Counted from the stretch's first letter, positions 40,496 to 51,156 are shown. The stretch: 64,000 bases of DNA from Kosakonia radicincitans DSM 16656 (GCF_000280495.2 NZ_CP018016.1:1674001-1738000); one strand, 5' to 3'. The notes: generated from the sequence alone by a model not told the origin. A program made the numbers and translations.

Positions 40496-41679
40496 AATGC
40501 TTGCGCCAGCAGAGTGATGGGGTGTTCGCAGCGCTTGCTGGTGGACATCTCAATCTGCCACTTGCAGGTTTCGCAATCCGTCACCACCAGGTCGGCGCCG
40601 CTGGCCTCAATCTGGGCAAACAGCGGCGCGCCGATGGCCTGCGAAGTTGTGTAGTTCTCGCTTTTAAAACCGTACGTGCCAGCGATACCGCAGCAGCGGG
40701 AGTCCAGCACTGTCAGTTCCAGCCCCGGAATGCGTCGTAGCAGTTCCAGCGTGTAGTGCGTCCAGCCCATTTTTTCCAGATGACACGGGGTGTGATAGAC
40801 CACCTTCAGCGGTGTCTCACGCAGCGTCAGCTTTTTCCCTTCATCCAGCATGCGCCAGATCCAGCGCGTCGCCAGATCGATGTGTGAGCGCACATGGCTG
40901 TTATCCACATCCAGCAGATGCGGATACTCATCGCGCAGGGTGAAAGCGCAGGTGGAAGAGGTGGCGATCACCGGTAAGCCTTGCTCGCCAACGGTTTGCG
41001 TCAGCGACTGCACATTGAATTGCGCCTGTTTTTTCGCTTTTGCGAAGAAGCCATTGGCAATCAGCGGCACGCCGCAACACTTCTCCCGCTGTAATAACTG
41101 CACGCCAATGCCCATGTCGTTCAGCAGACGGATCAGATCCTTGCCCAACTGTGGATGGTTGTAATTGACATAGCAGCCGTGAAAAAACGCTACCTGTTGA
41201 GGAAATGCCCGCTGTTGCGCGGCGATGCTACGATACCAGCGGCGAAACGTGCCGTGAGAGTATTTCGGCAGCGCGCGATGGTGATCAATTTTCAGCGTTT
41301 TATCAAGCAACTGGCGTACCGGCTTTAACGCCGTAGCGGTGTTGACGAGTGGAGCAACGGGCGTTGATAGCGAGCCCATCAAATCCGTATGACTGAGGAT
41401 GACATTACGCAGCGAGAACGGTTTTGCCGCGTACTGGACGCGGGCGCGCTGAATAATGTCGCCAATCTTCACCCCGGAAGGGCAGGCGGTTTCACAGCGT
41501 TTACAGTTGGTGCAATACTTCAGCGCATCGTCATACAGCGCGGCGTCTTTCAGACGCAGCCGTTCGCCATCGGGACCGGCCTGTTTCGGGCCGGGATAAT
41601 TGGGGTTAACCCGGCTAACCGGGCATGCGGTGGTGCATGCGGTGCATTTAATGCAGCTTTCGAACTGCGTGCTGTTCAT
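40489..41679 (-). CDS. glpC: Anaerobic glycerol-3-phosphate dehydrogenase subunit C
   Basis: GlpC is the membrane-associated iron-sulfur subunit that anchors GlpAB and passes electrons to menaquinone. The 396-residue protein has two [4Fe-4S] motifs, Cys9-12-15-19 (CIKCTACTTACP) and Cys56-59-62-66 (CTNCKRCETACP). Two cysteine-rich CCG-type domains follow (FFHGCYVNYNHP...EKCCGVPL and HTPCHLEKMG...DSRCCGIAG). The start at 41679 overlaps the glpB stop by four bases, and the longer ORF upstream is rejected because it lies wholly inside glpB. Confidence 0.96.
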   Translation of the reverse strand: MNSTQFESCIKCTACTTACPVSRVNPNYPGPKQAGPDGERLRLKDAALYDDALKYCTNCKRCETACPSGVKIGDIIQRARVQYAAKPFSLRNVILSHTDLMGSLSTPVAPLVNTATALKPVRQLLDKTLKIDHHRALPKYSHGTFRRWYRSIAAQQRAFPQQVAFFHGCYVNYNHPQLGKDLIRLLNDMGIGVQLLQREKCCGVPLIANGFFAKAKKQAQFNVQSLTQTVGEQGLPVIATSSTCAFTLRDEYPHLLDVDNSHVRSHIDLATRWIWRMLDEGKKLTLRETPLKVVYHTPCHLEKMGWTHYTLELLRRIPGLELTVLDSRCCGIAGTYGFKSENYTTSQAIGAPLFAQIEASGADLVVTDCETCKWQIEMSTSKRCEHPITLLAQALG

Positions 41680-42932
41680 TGTTCGCCTCCTTGTGCAATG
41701 ATCTGCTGCGCGGCATGCAGCGCCGTCACGGCGCAAACGCCGCCGCCGCATCCCTGAGCGACCGCATCGAACCCGCCCAGCACCGAACCAATAACATAAA
41801 GATTCTCCACGACAGCGCCCTGACACAGGCCGCGCAGTTGCGCGTCGGTCCGGACGCCAAATTGCTGCCACGGCTGGCTGTCAAACACATCGTCGCGATA
41901 CCAGTCGCTGCGCTTGTCGCTCTGCATGACATCGAGATCGAAAACCGCCTCCCGCACGCGATCGCGCCCGGCGATCAGGCCATTGCTGAAGAAACTGCCG
42001 CTGGCCAGCACGACGTGGCGCGCACGCAGCGGAATGTCTTCATGCTTACGGGTCCAGAGCTGCGTGACATGGTTGTGGCTGATGTCGGCACGCAGCACGT
42101 CGTCGCCTGGCATCCAGCTCCCGCCTTGTTGAATAAAACGCTGCTGCAACAATAACTGCATGCGCATTCCCGGTACAGATGGCGGCAGCGTTGGCAGCAG
42201 GCGCAGCGGGCAGGCTAATTGTTTATTCAGTTGGGTAAAGACATGGTTGTCCGTCAGGCCGAAGCAGGCGGGCAGCCAGAGCATTCCGTATTGCTGGCTG
42301 AGCGGAAGCAGTGCGTTATACAGTTCGCTATAGTGCTCCGGTGCATCCAGCAGGCGGGCAATATTCACCGCGCGGAACTCGCTGGGGTTATCGCGCAGCC
42401 TGTCCAGAGCTGGCAGTTCAATCTCTTCGGCATGGGCATCGATGCCGCGTTTACGCAGCGCGCTTGCGGCCAGTTGCGGCTGAAAATCAAGAAACCCACT
42501 AATGCCGACCACCGCAGTTCGCTGTTGCGCCTCTGTTTTGCGCGGTACTTCCTGCGGGCTAAGCCAGGCGCGGCGAAACGTGCCCAGCGGCGTCACGCGG
42601 TGATGCGGTGTATCAATCTCCCCCTGTAACGCCAGCTTACAGTCGGCGAGCAGGGTTTGCGCCTGCTGCGCGTAGTGACGCACCGCTTTCGCGCCCAGCA
42701 GCGCGTAAGGATGCGCGCCGTAGTGTTGCTCAAGCACAGCAATGGCGCTGTCGATGTCGGTAACCGGTTGCCCGTCCGGAAGAAAGGAGAGCAGATCCAG
42801 CGAACCGGAAGAGAAACTCAGCGCGCTCTGGCCCCGGCTGATAATCGCGCAGCGCTGCCCGCTTTCGCTCAGGCGAATTCCGCACAACAGTCCTGCCAGA
42901 CCGCCGCCGATGATGACCGTGTCAAATCTCAT
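41676..42932 (-). CDS. glpB: Anaerobic glycerol-3-phosphate dehydrogenase subunit B
   Basis: GlpB is the second flavin-binding subunit of the anaerobic dehydrogenase. The 418-residue protein starts with a dinucleotide fold, MRFDTVIIGGGLAGLLCGIRLSESG, and ends with a second FAD contact (NLYVIGSVLGGFDAVAQGCGGGVCAVTA). The start at 42932 overlaps the end of glpA by 11 bases and has AGGAGG in the glpA 3' end as its ribosome site. Length is one residue less than in E. coli. Confidence 0.96.
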   Translation of the reverse strand: MRFDTVIIGGGLAGLLCGIRLSESGQRCAIISRGQSALSFSSGSLDLLSFLPDGQPVTDIDSAIAVLEQHYGAHPYALLGAKAVRHYAQQAQTLLADCKLALQGEIDTPHHRVTPLGTFRRAWLSPQEVPRKTEAQQRTAVVGISGFLDFQPQLAASALRKRGIDAHAEEIELPALDRLRDNPSEFRAVNIARLLDAPEHYSELYNALLPLSQQYGMLWLPACFGLTDNHVFTQLNKQLACPLRLLPTLPPSVPGMRMQLLLQQRFIQQGGSWMPGDDVLRADISHNHVTQLWTRKHEDIPLRARHVVLASGSFFSNGLIAGRDRVREAVFDLDVMQSDKRSDWYRDDVFDSQPWQQFGVRTDAQLRGLCQGAVVENLYVIGSVLGGFDAVAQGCGGGVCAVTALHAAQQIIAQGGEQ

Positions 42933-44544
42933 CTTCTGCCTCCTTTTCCAGACCACATAATCCCTGGTAAACCCAACGAGTGAACTCGCTTTCGCGCAGG
43001 GCATCGCCCCAGGCCACCGGCTTCACGCCTTTCCAGCGTTCATTAAGGAAATCACGCAACTGGCTGAGCGACTCGGTTTCGCTGGTAACATGCAGACGGT
43101 TTAACAGCCCGGCGGCGCGACAGGCGCATAATTCCCCCTGGCAGGTGCCCATGCCGACGCGCGTGCGGCGGCGCAAATCGAGCAGCGAATGGACATTCAG
43201 GTTTTCCACCGCGTACTGCACTTCGCCCGCCGTCACGGCTTCACATTCGCAGACCAGGCTGCGGTTGTGGCGATCGCTGCCAAGCCAGTTGGGTGTTCGA
43301 TCGCCGTGACGATAAACCGCAGAACCGCGCAGCGGCGTTGGCAGTGAGATGATTTTTTTCAGTGTTTGCTCGGTTGACTCCCGGGAACCAGGCAGCGGAG
43401 TGGAAGCGGTGGTGCAGGCCGCGCCGTGGTTCAGTTTTTGGCAGACCGCATCCGTTGCCCATTCGGCCATCAAACGGTAGGTCATCAGTTTGCCGCCGGT
43501 AATGGTGATAAACCCTTCCAGCCCGTCGCGCTGCGCGTGATCCAGCAGCACAATGCCCCGGCTGACATTGCGGCCGCTCGGATCGTCATCGCTGGCTACC
43601 AGCGGACGAACGCCCGCATAGGCGCGCAGAATACGCGTTTGCGCCATTACCGGTGCCAGTTTTTCCCCTTCCCGCAGCAGGATATCCACCTCTTCCGGCG
43701 TCACGCGGACGTTATCGATATCGGCGTAATCAATGTGCGTGGAGGTGGTGCCGATCAGTGAAATGGTGTCGCCAGGCACCAGAATATCGGCATCGGCAGG
43801 TTTGCGGCAGCGGTTAATAACCCGCTGATTGATTCGGTGATCGAGGATTAACAGCGCGCCTTTGGCCGGGAACATGCGAATGCGCAGATCGGCATATTCC
43901 GCGATGCGCTGGCCCCAGATCCCGGCAGCGTTCACCACCACTGGCGCGTAAAGTTGCAGATTTTCGCCGCTGGCAGGATGCCAGAGATTCACGCCGCTCA
44001 CGCGATCGCCATGGCGAATCAACCCGCACACTTCGTGGCCAGTAAGGATTTTTGCTCCGTGCTCACGCGCATCCAGCATATTGCTGGCGGTCAGGCGGAA
44101 AGGATCCACTGTCCCATCCGGCACCCGCACAGCGCCGAGCAGCGTCGGGTTAACGCTCGGTTCTAACCGCAGCGCTTCTTGCGGCGAAATCGCCTGTGCC
44201 GGAATACCTGCCTGCCGGCAGCAATTGATAAACTGGCTTTGATAGACCAAATCATCTTCCGGCAACGTAATGAACAGACCATCGGTGGGTTCAACGCAGT
44301 GACGGGCAATGCGTTTGAGGATTTGGTTCTCTGCAATGCATTCGCGCGCAGATTCGTTATCAGTGACCGCATAGCGCGCCCCGCTGTGCAGCAGGCCGTG
44401 GTTGCGGCCAGTTGCGCCGGTGGCGATGTCGTGACGTTCGATCAGCACCGCGCGCAGTCCGCGCAGAGCGCAGTCACGGGCTATCCCGGCACCGGTGGCT
44501 CCGCCGCCAATAATAATCACATCGTAATCAGGAGAGTTATGCAT
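42922..44544 (-). CDS. glpA: Anaerobic glycerol-3-phosphate dehydrogenase subunit A
   Basis: GlpA is the catalytic FAD subunit oxidising sn-glycerol 3-phosphate to dihydroxyacetone phosphate under anaerobic growth with fumarate or nitrate. The 540-residue protein has the N-terminal FAD motif IIIGGGATGAGIARDCALRG. Further DAO-fold signatures are ATGRNHGLLHSGARY and IGTTSTHIDY. A C-terminal BFD-like [2Fe-2S] domain (CECEAVTAGEVQYAV...GMGTCQGELCACR) is also present. The ATG at 44544 gives the E. coli-like N-terminus. It is divergent from glpT with a shared control region. Confidence 0.97.
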   Translation of the reverse strand: MHNSPDYDVIIIGGGATGAGIARDCALRGLRAVLIERHDIATGATGRNHGLLHSGARYAVTDNESARECIAENQILKRIARHCVEPTDGLFITLPEDDLVYQSQFINCCRQAGIPAQAISPQEALRLEPSVNPTLLGAVRVPDGTVDPFRLTASNMLDAREHGAKILTGHEVCGLIRHGDRVSGVNLWHPASGENLQLYAPVVVNAAGIWGQRIAEYADLRIRMFPAKGALLILDHRINQRVINRCRKPADADILVPGDTISLIGTTSTHIDYADIDNVRVTPEEVDILLREGEKLAPVMAQTRILRAYAGVRPLVASDDDPSGRNVSRGIVLLDHAQRDGLEGFITITGGKLMTYRLMAEWATDAVCQKLNHGAACTTASTPLPGSRESTEQTLKKIISLPTPLRGSAVYRHGDRTPNWLGSDRHNRSLVCECEAVTAGEVQYAVENLNVHSLLDLRRRTRVGMGTCQGELCACRAAGLLNRLHVTSETESLSQLRDFLNERWKGVKPVAWGDALRESEFTRWVYQGLCGLEKEAEDEI

Positions 44545-44817
44545 CTTCGCGTCCCTGTGGCCGACTTTCAGATGCAACCATTTAGCCACACCATGAGTGT
44601 GGTTTGTTTGATATCGCGCATATTCGAGCAAATAACGAAAGTCGAACGCGCTTTCATGCGTGAAATTAGACTCTTGTCATATTTCTGTAACATTTATTGC
44701 GACAACCCGTTCTCTCTACGTAAAACTTTCTCTACAATCCGCCGCGAATAACTTTCGTAATGTTCGTTTTCACTCATTCTTGCCCGAAATGAGTCTTACC
44801 GCGCCACGGAGGCCGCT
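44545..44817. promoter_or_regulatory. Divergent glpA / glpT control region with candidate GlpR operators
   Basis: The 273-base gap holds GlpR-like half-sites built on TTCG/CGAA. One lies at 44620-44641 (ATATTCGAGCAAATAACGAAAG) and another at about 44748-44772 (ACTTTCGTAATGTTCG). A good -10, TACAAT (44733-44738), points to glpT, with a weak TTCTCT 17 bases upstream, as expected for a CRP-activated promoter. In E. coli this region is repressed by GlpR and activated by CRP, with FNR and ArcA acting on glpA. CRP and FNR sites could not be placed here with confidence. Confidence 0.6.
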
Positions 44818-46170
44818 ATGTTGAGTATTTTTAAACCTGCCCCCCATCTTTCGCGTCTGCCGGACGCGCAAATCGACCCGCTTTATCGGCGGCTGCGCTG
44901 GCAAATTTTCCTCGGCATTTTTTTTGGTTACGCTGCCTATTATCTGGTGCGTAAAAACTTTGCCTTGGCCATGCCGTACCTCGTTGAACAGGGGTTCTCC
45001 CGTGGCGATCTGGGGTTTGCGCTTTCAGGTATCTCGATTGCCTACGGCTTTTCGAAATTCATCATGGGCTCGGTATCGGATCGTTCGAATCCGCGCGTGT
45101 TTCTGCCCGCCGGGCTGATTCTTGCTGCTGCCGTGATGCTGTTTATGGGCTTTGTGCCCTGGGCCACCTCCAGCATTATGATCATGTTTGTGCTGCTCTT
45201 TTTATGCGGTTGGTTCCAGGGGATGGGCTGGCCGCCGTGTGGACGTACGATGGTGCACTGGTGGTCGCAGAAGGAGCGCGGCGGCGTTGTTTCTGTGTGG
45301 AACTGCGCGCATAACGTTGGCGGCGGTATTCCGCCACTGCTGTTTTTGTTAGGGATGGCCTGGTTTAACGACTGGCGTGCAGCGCTGTATATGCCAGCCT
45401 TTGGCGCGATTCTGGTGGCGATTATCGCCTTTGCTCTGATGCGTGATACGCCGCAATCCTGCGGTTTGCCGCCGATCGAAGAGTACAAAAACGACTACCC
45501 GGATGATTACAGTGACAAGCACGAAGAAGAGCTGTCGGCGAAGCAGATTTTTATGCAGTACATCCTGCCGAACAAGCTGTTGTGGTACATCGCCGTGGCT
45601 AACGTGTTCGTATATCTGCTGCGTTACGGCATTCTCGACTGGTCGCCAACTTACCTGAAAGAAGTGAAGCACTTCGCGCTGGATAAATCCTCGTGGGCCT
45701 ATTTTTTGTATGAGTACGCGGGTATTCCCGGCACGCTGCTCTGCGGCTGGATGTCGGACAAAGTGTTCCGTGGCAATCGCGGCGCGACCGGCGTGTTCTT
45801 TATGACGCTGGTGACAATCGCGACTATTGTTTACTGGCTGAACCCGGCGGGCAATCCGACGGTAGATATGGTCTGTATGATCGTCATTGGCTTCCTGATT
45901 TATGGCCCGGTGATGCTGATTGGTCTGCATGCACTGGAGCTGGCACCGAAAAAAGCGGCAGGTACGGCAGCCGGGTTTACCGGATTGTTTGGCTACCTCG
46001 GCGGTTCTGTCGCCGCCAGTGCCATTGTCGGTTATACCGTTGATTTCTTCGGCTGGGATGGCGGTTTTATGGTGATGATCGGCGGCAGCATTCTCGCCGT
46101 TTTGTTGCTGATTATCGTGATGCTGGGCGAAAAACGTCACCATGCTGAGATGCTGGCGCGCCGTCAGTAA
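44818..46170 (+). CDS. glpT: Glycerol-3-phosphate:phosphate antiporter GlpT
   Basis: GlpT imports sn-glycerol 3-phosphate in exchange for phosphate and is the main entry route of fosfomycin. The 450-residue MFS protein has 12 hydrophobic helices. It keeps the arginine of [18 protein letters not shown] and the second substrate arginine in [21 protein letters not shown]. The signature [25 protein letters not shown] is also present. Identity to E. coli is very high apart from the extreme C-terminus. It precedes glpQ by 12 bases. Confidence 0.98.
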   Translation: MLSIFKPAPHLSRLPDAQIDPLYRRLRWQIFLGIFFGYAAYYLVRKNFALAMPYLVEQGFSRGDLGFALSGISIAYGFSKFIMGSVSDRSNPRVFLPAGLILAAAVMLFMGFVPWATSSIMIMFVLLFLCGWFQGMGWPPCGRTMVHWWSQKERGGVVSVWNCAHNVGGGIPPLLFLLGMAWFNDWRAALYMPAFGAILVAIIAFALMRDTPQSCGLPPIEEYKNDYPDDYSDKHEEELSAKQIFMQYILPNKLLWYIAVANVFVYLLRYGILDWSPTYLKEVKHFALDKSSWAYFLYEYAGIPGTLLCGWMSDKVFRGNRGATGVFFMTLVTIATIVYWLNPAGNPTVDMVCMIVIGFLIYGPVMLIGLHALELAPKKAAGTAAGFTGLFGYLGGSVAASAIVGYTVDFFGWDGGFMVMIGGSILAVLLLIIVMLGEKRHHAEMLARRQ

Positions 46171-46182
46171 AAGGGAGTGCAG

Positions 46183-47253
46183 ATGAAAACCACCTTTACC
46201 CGTATCACAACCGGCCTGTTACTAGCCGGTTTATTTGCCAGCCAGGCGCTGGCGGCGGAGAAAATCGTGATTGCCCATCGCGGTGCAAGCGGCTATCTGC
46301 CGGAGCACACATTACCGGCAAAAGCGATGGCTTATGCGCAGGGCGCCGATTATCTCGAGCAGGATCTGGTGATGACCAAAGACGACCAGTTGGTTGTCCT
46401 GCACGATCACTATCTGGATCGCGTGACCGATGTGGCGGAGCGTTTTCCGCAGCGCGCCCGTAAAGATGGCCGCTTTTACGCCATCGACTTTACGCTGGAC
46501 GAAATTCGTTCGCTGAAGTTTACCGAAGGCTTTGATGTGGAAAACGGCAAGAAAGTGCAGCTCTTTCCGGGGCGCTTTCCGATGGGCAAATCGGAATTCC
46601 GCATTCATACCTTTGCCGAAGAGATTGAGTTTGTGCAGGGGTTGAACCACTCCACGGGCAAAAATATCGGTATCTACCCGGAAATCAAAGCGCCGTGGTT
46701 CCATCATCAGGAAGGCAAGGACATTGCTGCGAAGACGCTGGAAGTGCTGAAAAAGTACGGTTACACCAGTAAAAAAGACAAAGTCTACCTGCAATGTTTT
46801 GATGCCGACGAGCTAAAGCGCATTAAACATGAGCTGGAGCCGAAGATGGGGATGGATCTCAATCTGGTGCAACTGATTGCCTACACCAAATGGCATGAAA
46901 CTCAGCAAAAACAACCGGATGGTAAATGGGTGAATTACAACTATGACTGGATGCTGCAACCCGGCGCGATGCAGCAGATTGCGCAGTATGCTGACGGGAT
47001 TGGCCCGGATTACCATATGCTGGTGGCCGACGGTTCCACGCCGGGCAACGTGAAGCTAACGCAGATGGTCAAAGAGGCGCATGAACACCATTTGCAGGTG
47101 CATCCGTTTACCGTGCGGGCCGATCAGCTTCCGCCGTACGCCAGTGATGTCAATCAGCTGTATGAGGTGCTGTACCGGCAGGCGGATGTCGATGGCTTGT
47201 TTACCGACTTCCCGGATAAAGCAGTGCAGTTTTTAAAAGATAAGCGGCAGTAG
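46183..47253 (+). CDS. glpQ: Periplasmic glycerophosphodiester phosphodiesterase GlpQ
   Basis: GlpQ cleaves glycerophosphodiesters in the periplasm to glycerol 3-phosphate, which GlpT imports. The 356-residue precursor has a signal peptide (MKTTFTRITTGLLLAGLFASQALA, cleavage before AEKIV). The catalytic GDPD motif is IVIAHRGASGYLPEHT, with a second histidine in VVLHDHYLDRVTD and metal ligands in YLEQDLVMTKD and GIYPEIKAP. The ATG at 46183 is preferred over GTG two codons earlier because GGGAG is better spaced. A strong terminator follows. Confidence 0.97.
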   Translation: MKTTFTRITTGLLLAGLFASQALAAEKIVIAHRGASGYLPEHTLPAKAMAYAQGADYLEQDLVMTKDDQLVVLHDHYLDRVTDVAERFPQRARKDGRFYAIDFTLDEIRSLKFTEGFDVENGKKVQLFPGRFPMGKSEFRIHTFAEEIEFVQGLNHSTGKNIGIYPEIKAPWFHHQEGKDIAAKTLEVLKKYGYTSKKDKVYLQCFDADELKRIKHELEPKMGMDLNLVQLIAYTKWHETQQKQPDGKWVNYNYDWMLQPGAMQQIAQYADGIGPDYHMLVADGSTPGNVKLTQMVKEAHEHHLQVHPFTVRADQLPPYASDVNQLYEVLYRQADVDGLFTDFPDKAVQFLKDKRQ

Positions 47254-47291
47254 GGAAAGCTGTTTCGCCAGATGGTGCTGAAGCCGTCAAC

Positions 47292-47317
47292 AAAAAAGGG
47301 CCGTATGGCCCTTTTTT
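47292..47317. terminator. Bidirectional terminator between glpQ and yfaE
   Basis: AAAAAAGGGCC and GGCCCTTTTTT form a symmetrical hairpin (loop GTAT) that can end both glpTQ and the convergent nrdAB-yfaE transcript. Confidence 0.9.
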
Positions 47318-47570
47318 ACATCTCAATCTCAATATCGCCTTTCGCCCGGCAGCAGCAGGGCAAAATTTCCCCTTCGTTAACGAAGGCCAGCGGCTCGGCA
47401 ATCCAGTCAACCTGGCCTGCTACCAGACGACAACGGCAGGAACCGCAGTAGCCTGCGCGGCACTGGTACTCCACTTCCACCTGCTGTGACTCCAGCGCCA
47501 CCAGCAGGGAAGGGTGCTCATCCCGGCACAGCACCTCGGTGCCGGAAAGGCGCAGCGTTACGCGACTCAT
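47316..47570 (-). CDS. yfaE: YfaE, [2Fe-2S] ferredoxin for NrdB cofactor maintenance
   Basis: YfaE supplies electrons to build and repair the diferric-tyrosyl radical of NrdB. The 84-residue plant-type ferredoxin has the ligand set CRAGYCGSCRCRLVAG (Cys at about 37, 42 and 45) and a distal Cys in GEILPCCCRAKGD. The start shares one base with the nrdB stop (47570), so it is translationally coupled. The length equals E. coli YfaE. Confidence 0.97.
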   Translation of the reverse strand: MSRVTLRLSGTEVLCRDEHPSLLVALESQQVEVEYQCRAGYCGSCRCRLVAGQVDWIAEPLAFVNEGEILPCCCRAKGDIEIEM

Positions 47571-48700
47571 CAGAGCTGGAAGCTGCTCAGATCGTCGGTA
47601 TCGACTTCAGAATCGATCTGACCGACCAGGTAGGAACTGACTTCCACTTCCTGCGGCGCCACCTGCACGTTATCGGAAACCAGCCAGGTGTTGATCCACG
47701 GAATCGGGTTTGAACGCGTCTGGAACGGCAGATCGAGGCCAACCGCCTGCATGCGGATGTTGGTGATGTATTCGACGTACTGGCAGAGAATGTCTTTGTT
47801 CAGGCCGATCATTGAACCGCCCTGGAACAGGTATTCCGCCCACTCTTTCTCCTGCAAAGCCGCCTGCACGAACAGGTCATAGGATGCCTGTTTGCACTCT
47901 TCGGCAATCTCTGCCATTTCCGGATCGTCAGCGCCAGAGCGCAGCAGGTTCAGCATATGCTGAGTGCCGGTCAGGTGCAGCGCTTCATCGCGGGCAATCA
48001 GGCGGATGATTTTGGCGTTGCCTTCCATCAGTTCGCGCTCGGCAAAGGCAAAGGAGCAGGCGAAGCTGACATAGAAGCGAATCGCTTCCAGCGCATTAAC
48101 GCTCATCAGGCACAGGTAGAGTTTCTTTTTCAGCTCGCGCAGGTTCACGGTAACGGTTTTGCCGTTCACGGTGTGTGTGCCTTCGCCCAGCAGATGCCAG
48201 TAGCTGGTCGTCTCAATCAGGTCATCATAGAAATGCGAGATGCCTTCCGCACGTTTGAGGATCTGCTCGTTGGTGACGATATCGTCAAACACCACCGCTG
48301 GATCGTTAACGATGTTGCGGATGATGTGGGTGTAAGAGCGCGAGTGGATGGTTTCGGAAAACGCCCACGTCTCGACCCAGGTCTCCAGTTCCGGAATGGA
48401 GATCAGCGGCAGCAGTGCGACGTTCGGGCTGCGACCCTGGATGGAATCCAGCAGCGTCTGGTATTTCAGGTTGCTGATAAAAATATGTTTTTCGTGTTCC
48501 GGCAGCGCCTGGAAATCGATACGGTCGCGGGAAACATCAACTTCTTCCGGACGCCAGAAGAAAGAGAGTTGTTTTTCAATCAGCTTTTCAAAGATGTCAT
48601 ATTTTTGCTGATCGTAGCGCGCCACGTTAACCGGCTGGCCAAAGAACATCGGCTCCAGTAGCTGATTGTTTTTCGTCTGTGAAAAAGTGGTGTAAGCCAT
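47570..48700 (-). CDS. nrdB: Ribonucleotide reductase class Ia beta subunit
   Basis: NrdB carries the diferric-oxo cluster and tyrosyl radical that starts catalysis in NrdA. The 376-residue protein has the radical Tyr at 123 counting Met1 ([12 protein letters not shown]), equal to Tyr122 of the mature E. coli enzyme. Iron ligands are in the [12 protein letters not shown] and [14 protein letters not shown] regions. The C-terminal tail [10 protein letters not shown] is the peptide that docks on NrdA. It lies 50 bases after nrdA. Confidence 0.99.
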   Translation of the reverse strand: MAYTTFSQTKNNQLLEPMFFGQPVNVARYDQQKYDIFEKLIEKQLSFFWRPEEVDVSRDRIDFQALPEHEKHIFISNLKYQTLLDSIQGRSPNVALLPLISIPELETWVETWAFSETIHSRSYTHIIRNIVNDPAVVFDDIVTNEQILKRAEGISHFYDDLIETTSYWHLLGEGTHTVNGKTVTVNLRELKKKLYLCLMSVNALEAIRFYVSFACSFAFAERELMEGNAKIIRLIARDEALHLTGTQHMLNLLRSGADDPEMAEIAEECKQASYDLFVQAALQEKEWAEYLFQGGSMIGLNKDILCQYVEYITNIRMQAVGLDLPFQTRSNPIPWINTWLVSDNVQVAPQEVEVSSYLVGQIDSEVDTDDLSSFQL

Positions 48701-48750
48701 GAAAGTGTCCTGTCTTGCGAAAGAAAAGGGCGGGTTTCCCCGCCCCTTCG

Positions 48751-51036
48751 TTAGATCTTACATGCGCCGCTTTCGCAGCCATCGTCCTGGATGGAAGGTA
48801 CCAGGTCATCCTGGGCATCTTCCGCTCCATCGCGGGTGTTTTGATAGTACAGCGTTTTCACGCCAAATTTGTACGCGGTGAGCAAGTCTTTCAGTAATTG
48901 TTGCATCGGCACTTTGCCCGACGGGAAACGGCTCGGATCGTAGTTGGTGTTCGCCGAAATCGACTGATCGATAAACTTCTGCATAATGCCGACCAGTTGC
49001 AGGTAGCCGTCATTGTTCGGCATTTCCCACAGCAGCTCGTAAGCGGTGCTCAGTTTTTCGTAGTCCGGCACCACCTGGCGCAGAATACCATCTTTCGACG
49101 CTTTGATGCTCACGTGGCCGCGCGGCGGTTCGATTCCGTTGGTGGCGTTGGAGATCTGCGATGACGTTTCAGACGGCATCAGCGCGGAGAGCGTGGAGTT
49201 ACGCAGACCGTGCGTTTTGATGGATTCGCGCAGTGCTTCCCAGTCGTAATGCAGCGGCTCGTTGGTAATACCGTCGAGATCTTTCTTGTAGGTGTCGATC
49301 GGCAAAATGCCCTGCGAATAGGTGGTTTCATTGAACCACGGGCATGCACCTTGCTCTTTCGCCAGCTCGTTAGACGCTTTCAGCAGCCAGTACTGAATGG
49401 CTTCGAAGGTTTGATGCGTCAGGTTATTGGCGCTGCCGTCGGAGTAACGCTTGCCGTTCTTCGCCAGCCAGTAAGCAAAGTTGATCACGCCGATACCCAG
49501 CGTACGGCGGCCCATGGCGCCACGTTTTGCCGCCGGGATTGGGTAATCCTGGTAATCCAGCAGCGCGTCGAGAGCACGTACCGCAAGCGTTGCCAGCTCT
49601 TCCAGCTCGTCGAGGTTTTTGATGGCGCCGAGGTTGAAAGCAGACAGCGTACAGAGTGCGATTTCACCGCTGTCGTCATTAACGTCATCCAGCGGCTTGG
49701 TCGGCAGCGCGATTTCCAGGCACAGGTTGGACTGACGTACCGGTGCGACCTGCGGGTCGAACGGGCTGTGAGTGTTGCAGTGGTCGACGTTCTGGATGTA
49801 GATACGGCCCGTTGAAGCACGTTCCTGCATCATCAGTGAGAACAGCTCAACCGCTTTGATGCGCTGCTTACGGATGCTGTCGTCTTTCTCATATTGGGTG
49901 TACAGACGCTCGAACTCGTCCTGATCGGCGAAGAACGCGTCATACAAACCCGGGACGTCGGACGGGCTGAACAGGGTGATCTCTTCACCTTTCAGCAGAC
50001 GGGTGTACATCAGTTTGTTGATCTGTACGCCGTAGTCCATGTGACGCACGCGGTTACCTTCCACGCCGCGGTTGTTTTTCAGTACCAGCAGGCTTTCTAC
50101 TTCCAGGTGCCACATCGGGTAGAACAGGGTGGCCGCACCACCGCGTACGCCGCCCTGCGAGCAGGATTTCACCGCCGTCTGGAAATGTTTGTAGAACGGA
50201 ATACAGCCAGTGTGGAACGCTTCACCACCACGGATCGGGCTGCCCAGCGCGCGGATGCGACCGGCGTTGATGCCGATACCGGCACGCTGGGAAACGTATT
50301 TCACAATCGCGCTGGAAGTGGCGTTGATGGAATCCAGGCTGTCGCCGCACTCAATCAGTACGCAGGAGCTGAACTGACGCGTCGGAGTACGCACGCCGGA
50401 CATGATCGGCGTCGGCAGCGAAATTTTGAACGTGGATACCGCATCATAGAAACGCTTCACGTAGTCCAGACGCGTTTCACGTGGGTAGTTCGAGAACAGG
50501 CAGGCAGCAACCAGAATATAGAGGAACTGCGCGCTCTCGTAGATTTCGCCGGTCACGCGGTTCTGTACCAGGTATTTCCCTTCCAGCTGCTTCACGGCGG
50601 CATAGGAGAAGTTCATATCACGCCAGTGATCGATAAAACCGTCCATCTGCTTGAACTCTTCTTCCGTGTAGTCTTCCAGCAGATGATGATCGTATTTACC
50701 CAGTTCGATCATTTTTTTCACGTGGTCGTACAGCGTTGGCGGTTCAAACTGACCGTAAGCTTTTTTACGCAGGTGGAAAATCGCCAGGCGCGCGGCCAGG
50801 TACTGGTAGTCCGGCGCATCGCGGGAGATTAAATCCGCGGCGGCCTTGATGATGGTCTCATGGATGTCGGAGGTTTTGATCCCGTCGTAAAACTGAATAT
50901 GTGAACGCAGTTCAACCTGAGAGATAGAGACGTTACTCAGCCCCTCTGCCGCCCAATCCAGCACTCGATGGATTTTGTCGAGATTGATGCGCTCAGTGCC
51001 ACCATCACGTTTTGTCACCAGCAGACTCTGATTCAT
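48751..51036 (-). CDS. nrdA: Ribonucleotide reductase class Ia alpha subunit
   Basis: NrdA reduces ribonucleoside diphosphates to deoxy forms. The 761-residue product has an N-terminal ATP-cone (residues about 5-95, [27 protein letters not shown]). The catalytic cysteine loop is NLCLEIALP, with redox cysteines in [13 protein letters not shown] and [12 protein letters not shown]. The C-terminal shuttle pair is Cys754/Cys759 ([11 protein letters not shown]). The ATG at 51036 gives the E. coli N-terminus; an extra 12-residue extension is not supported. DnaA and NrdR sites lie upstream. Confidence 0.99.
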   Translation of the reverse strand: MNQSLLVTKRDGGTERINLDKIHRVLDWAAEGLSNVSISQVELRSHIQFYDGIKTSDIHETIIKAAADLISRDAPDYQYLAARLAIFHLRKKAYGQFEPPTLYDHVKKMIELGKYDHHLLEDYTEEEFKQMDGFIDHWRDMNFSYAAVKQLEGKYLVQNRVTGEIYESAQFLYILVAACLFSNYPRETRLDYVKRFYDAVSTFKISLPTPIMSGVRTPTRQFSSCVLIECGDSLDSINATSSAIVKYVSQRAGIGINAGRIRALGSPIRGGEAFHTGCIPFYKHFQTAVKSCSQGGVRGGAATLFYPMWHLEVESLLVLKNNRGVEGNRVRHMDYGVQINKLMYTRLLKGEEITLFSPSDVPGLYDAFFADQDEFERLYTQYEKDDSIRKQRIKAVELFSLMMQERASTGRIYIQNVDHCNTHSPFDPQVAPVRQSNLCLEIALPTKPLDDVNDDSGEIALCTLSAFNLGAIKNLDELEELATLAVRALDALLDYQDYPIPAAKRGAMGRRTLGIGVINFAYWLAKNGKRYSDGSANNLTHQTFEAIQYWLLKASNELAKEQGACPWFNETTYSQGILPIDTYKKDLDGITNEPLHYDWEALRESIKTHGLRNSTLSALMPSETSSQISNATNGIEPPRGHVSIKASKDGILRQVVPDYEKLSTAYELLWEMPNNDGYLQLVGIMQKFIDQSISANTNYDPSRFPSGKVPMQQLLKDLLTAYKFGVKTLYYQNTRDGAEDAQDDLVPSIQDDGCESGACKI

Positions 51037-51072
51037 GTGATTACCTGTCCGTGAAATAAAAGTATCCCCCAA

Positions 51073-51111
51073 TTATCCACAGTTCGTCGCTGTGACTAAC
51101 TCTGTGGATAA
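51073..51111. promoter_or_regulatory. Pair of DnaA boxes upstream of nrdA
   Basis: TTATCCACA at 51073-51081 and its inverted copy TGTGGATAA at 51103-51111 are both perfect consensus DnaA boxes. Their start-to-start distance is 30 bases. E. coli nrdAB is also controlled by DnaA binding at such sites. Confidence 0.8.
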
Positions 51112-51112
51112 A

Positions 51113-51156
51113 TACTATATGTAGGGGGTTTGCGATAAGGAAAACGCTATATGGTG
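51113..51156. promoter_or_regulatory. Pair of NrdR boxes upstream of nrdA
   Basis: TACTATATGTAG (51113-51124) and CGCTATATGGTG (51145-51156) both carry the CTATAT core of the NrdR box. The cores start 32 bases apart, about three helical turns, the usual spacing for the NrdR repressor of ribonucleotide reductase genes. Confidence 0.75.
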
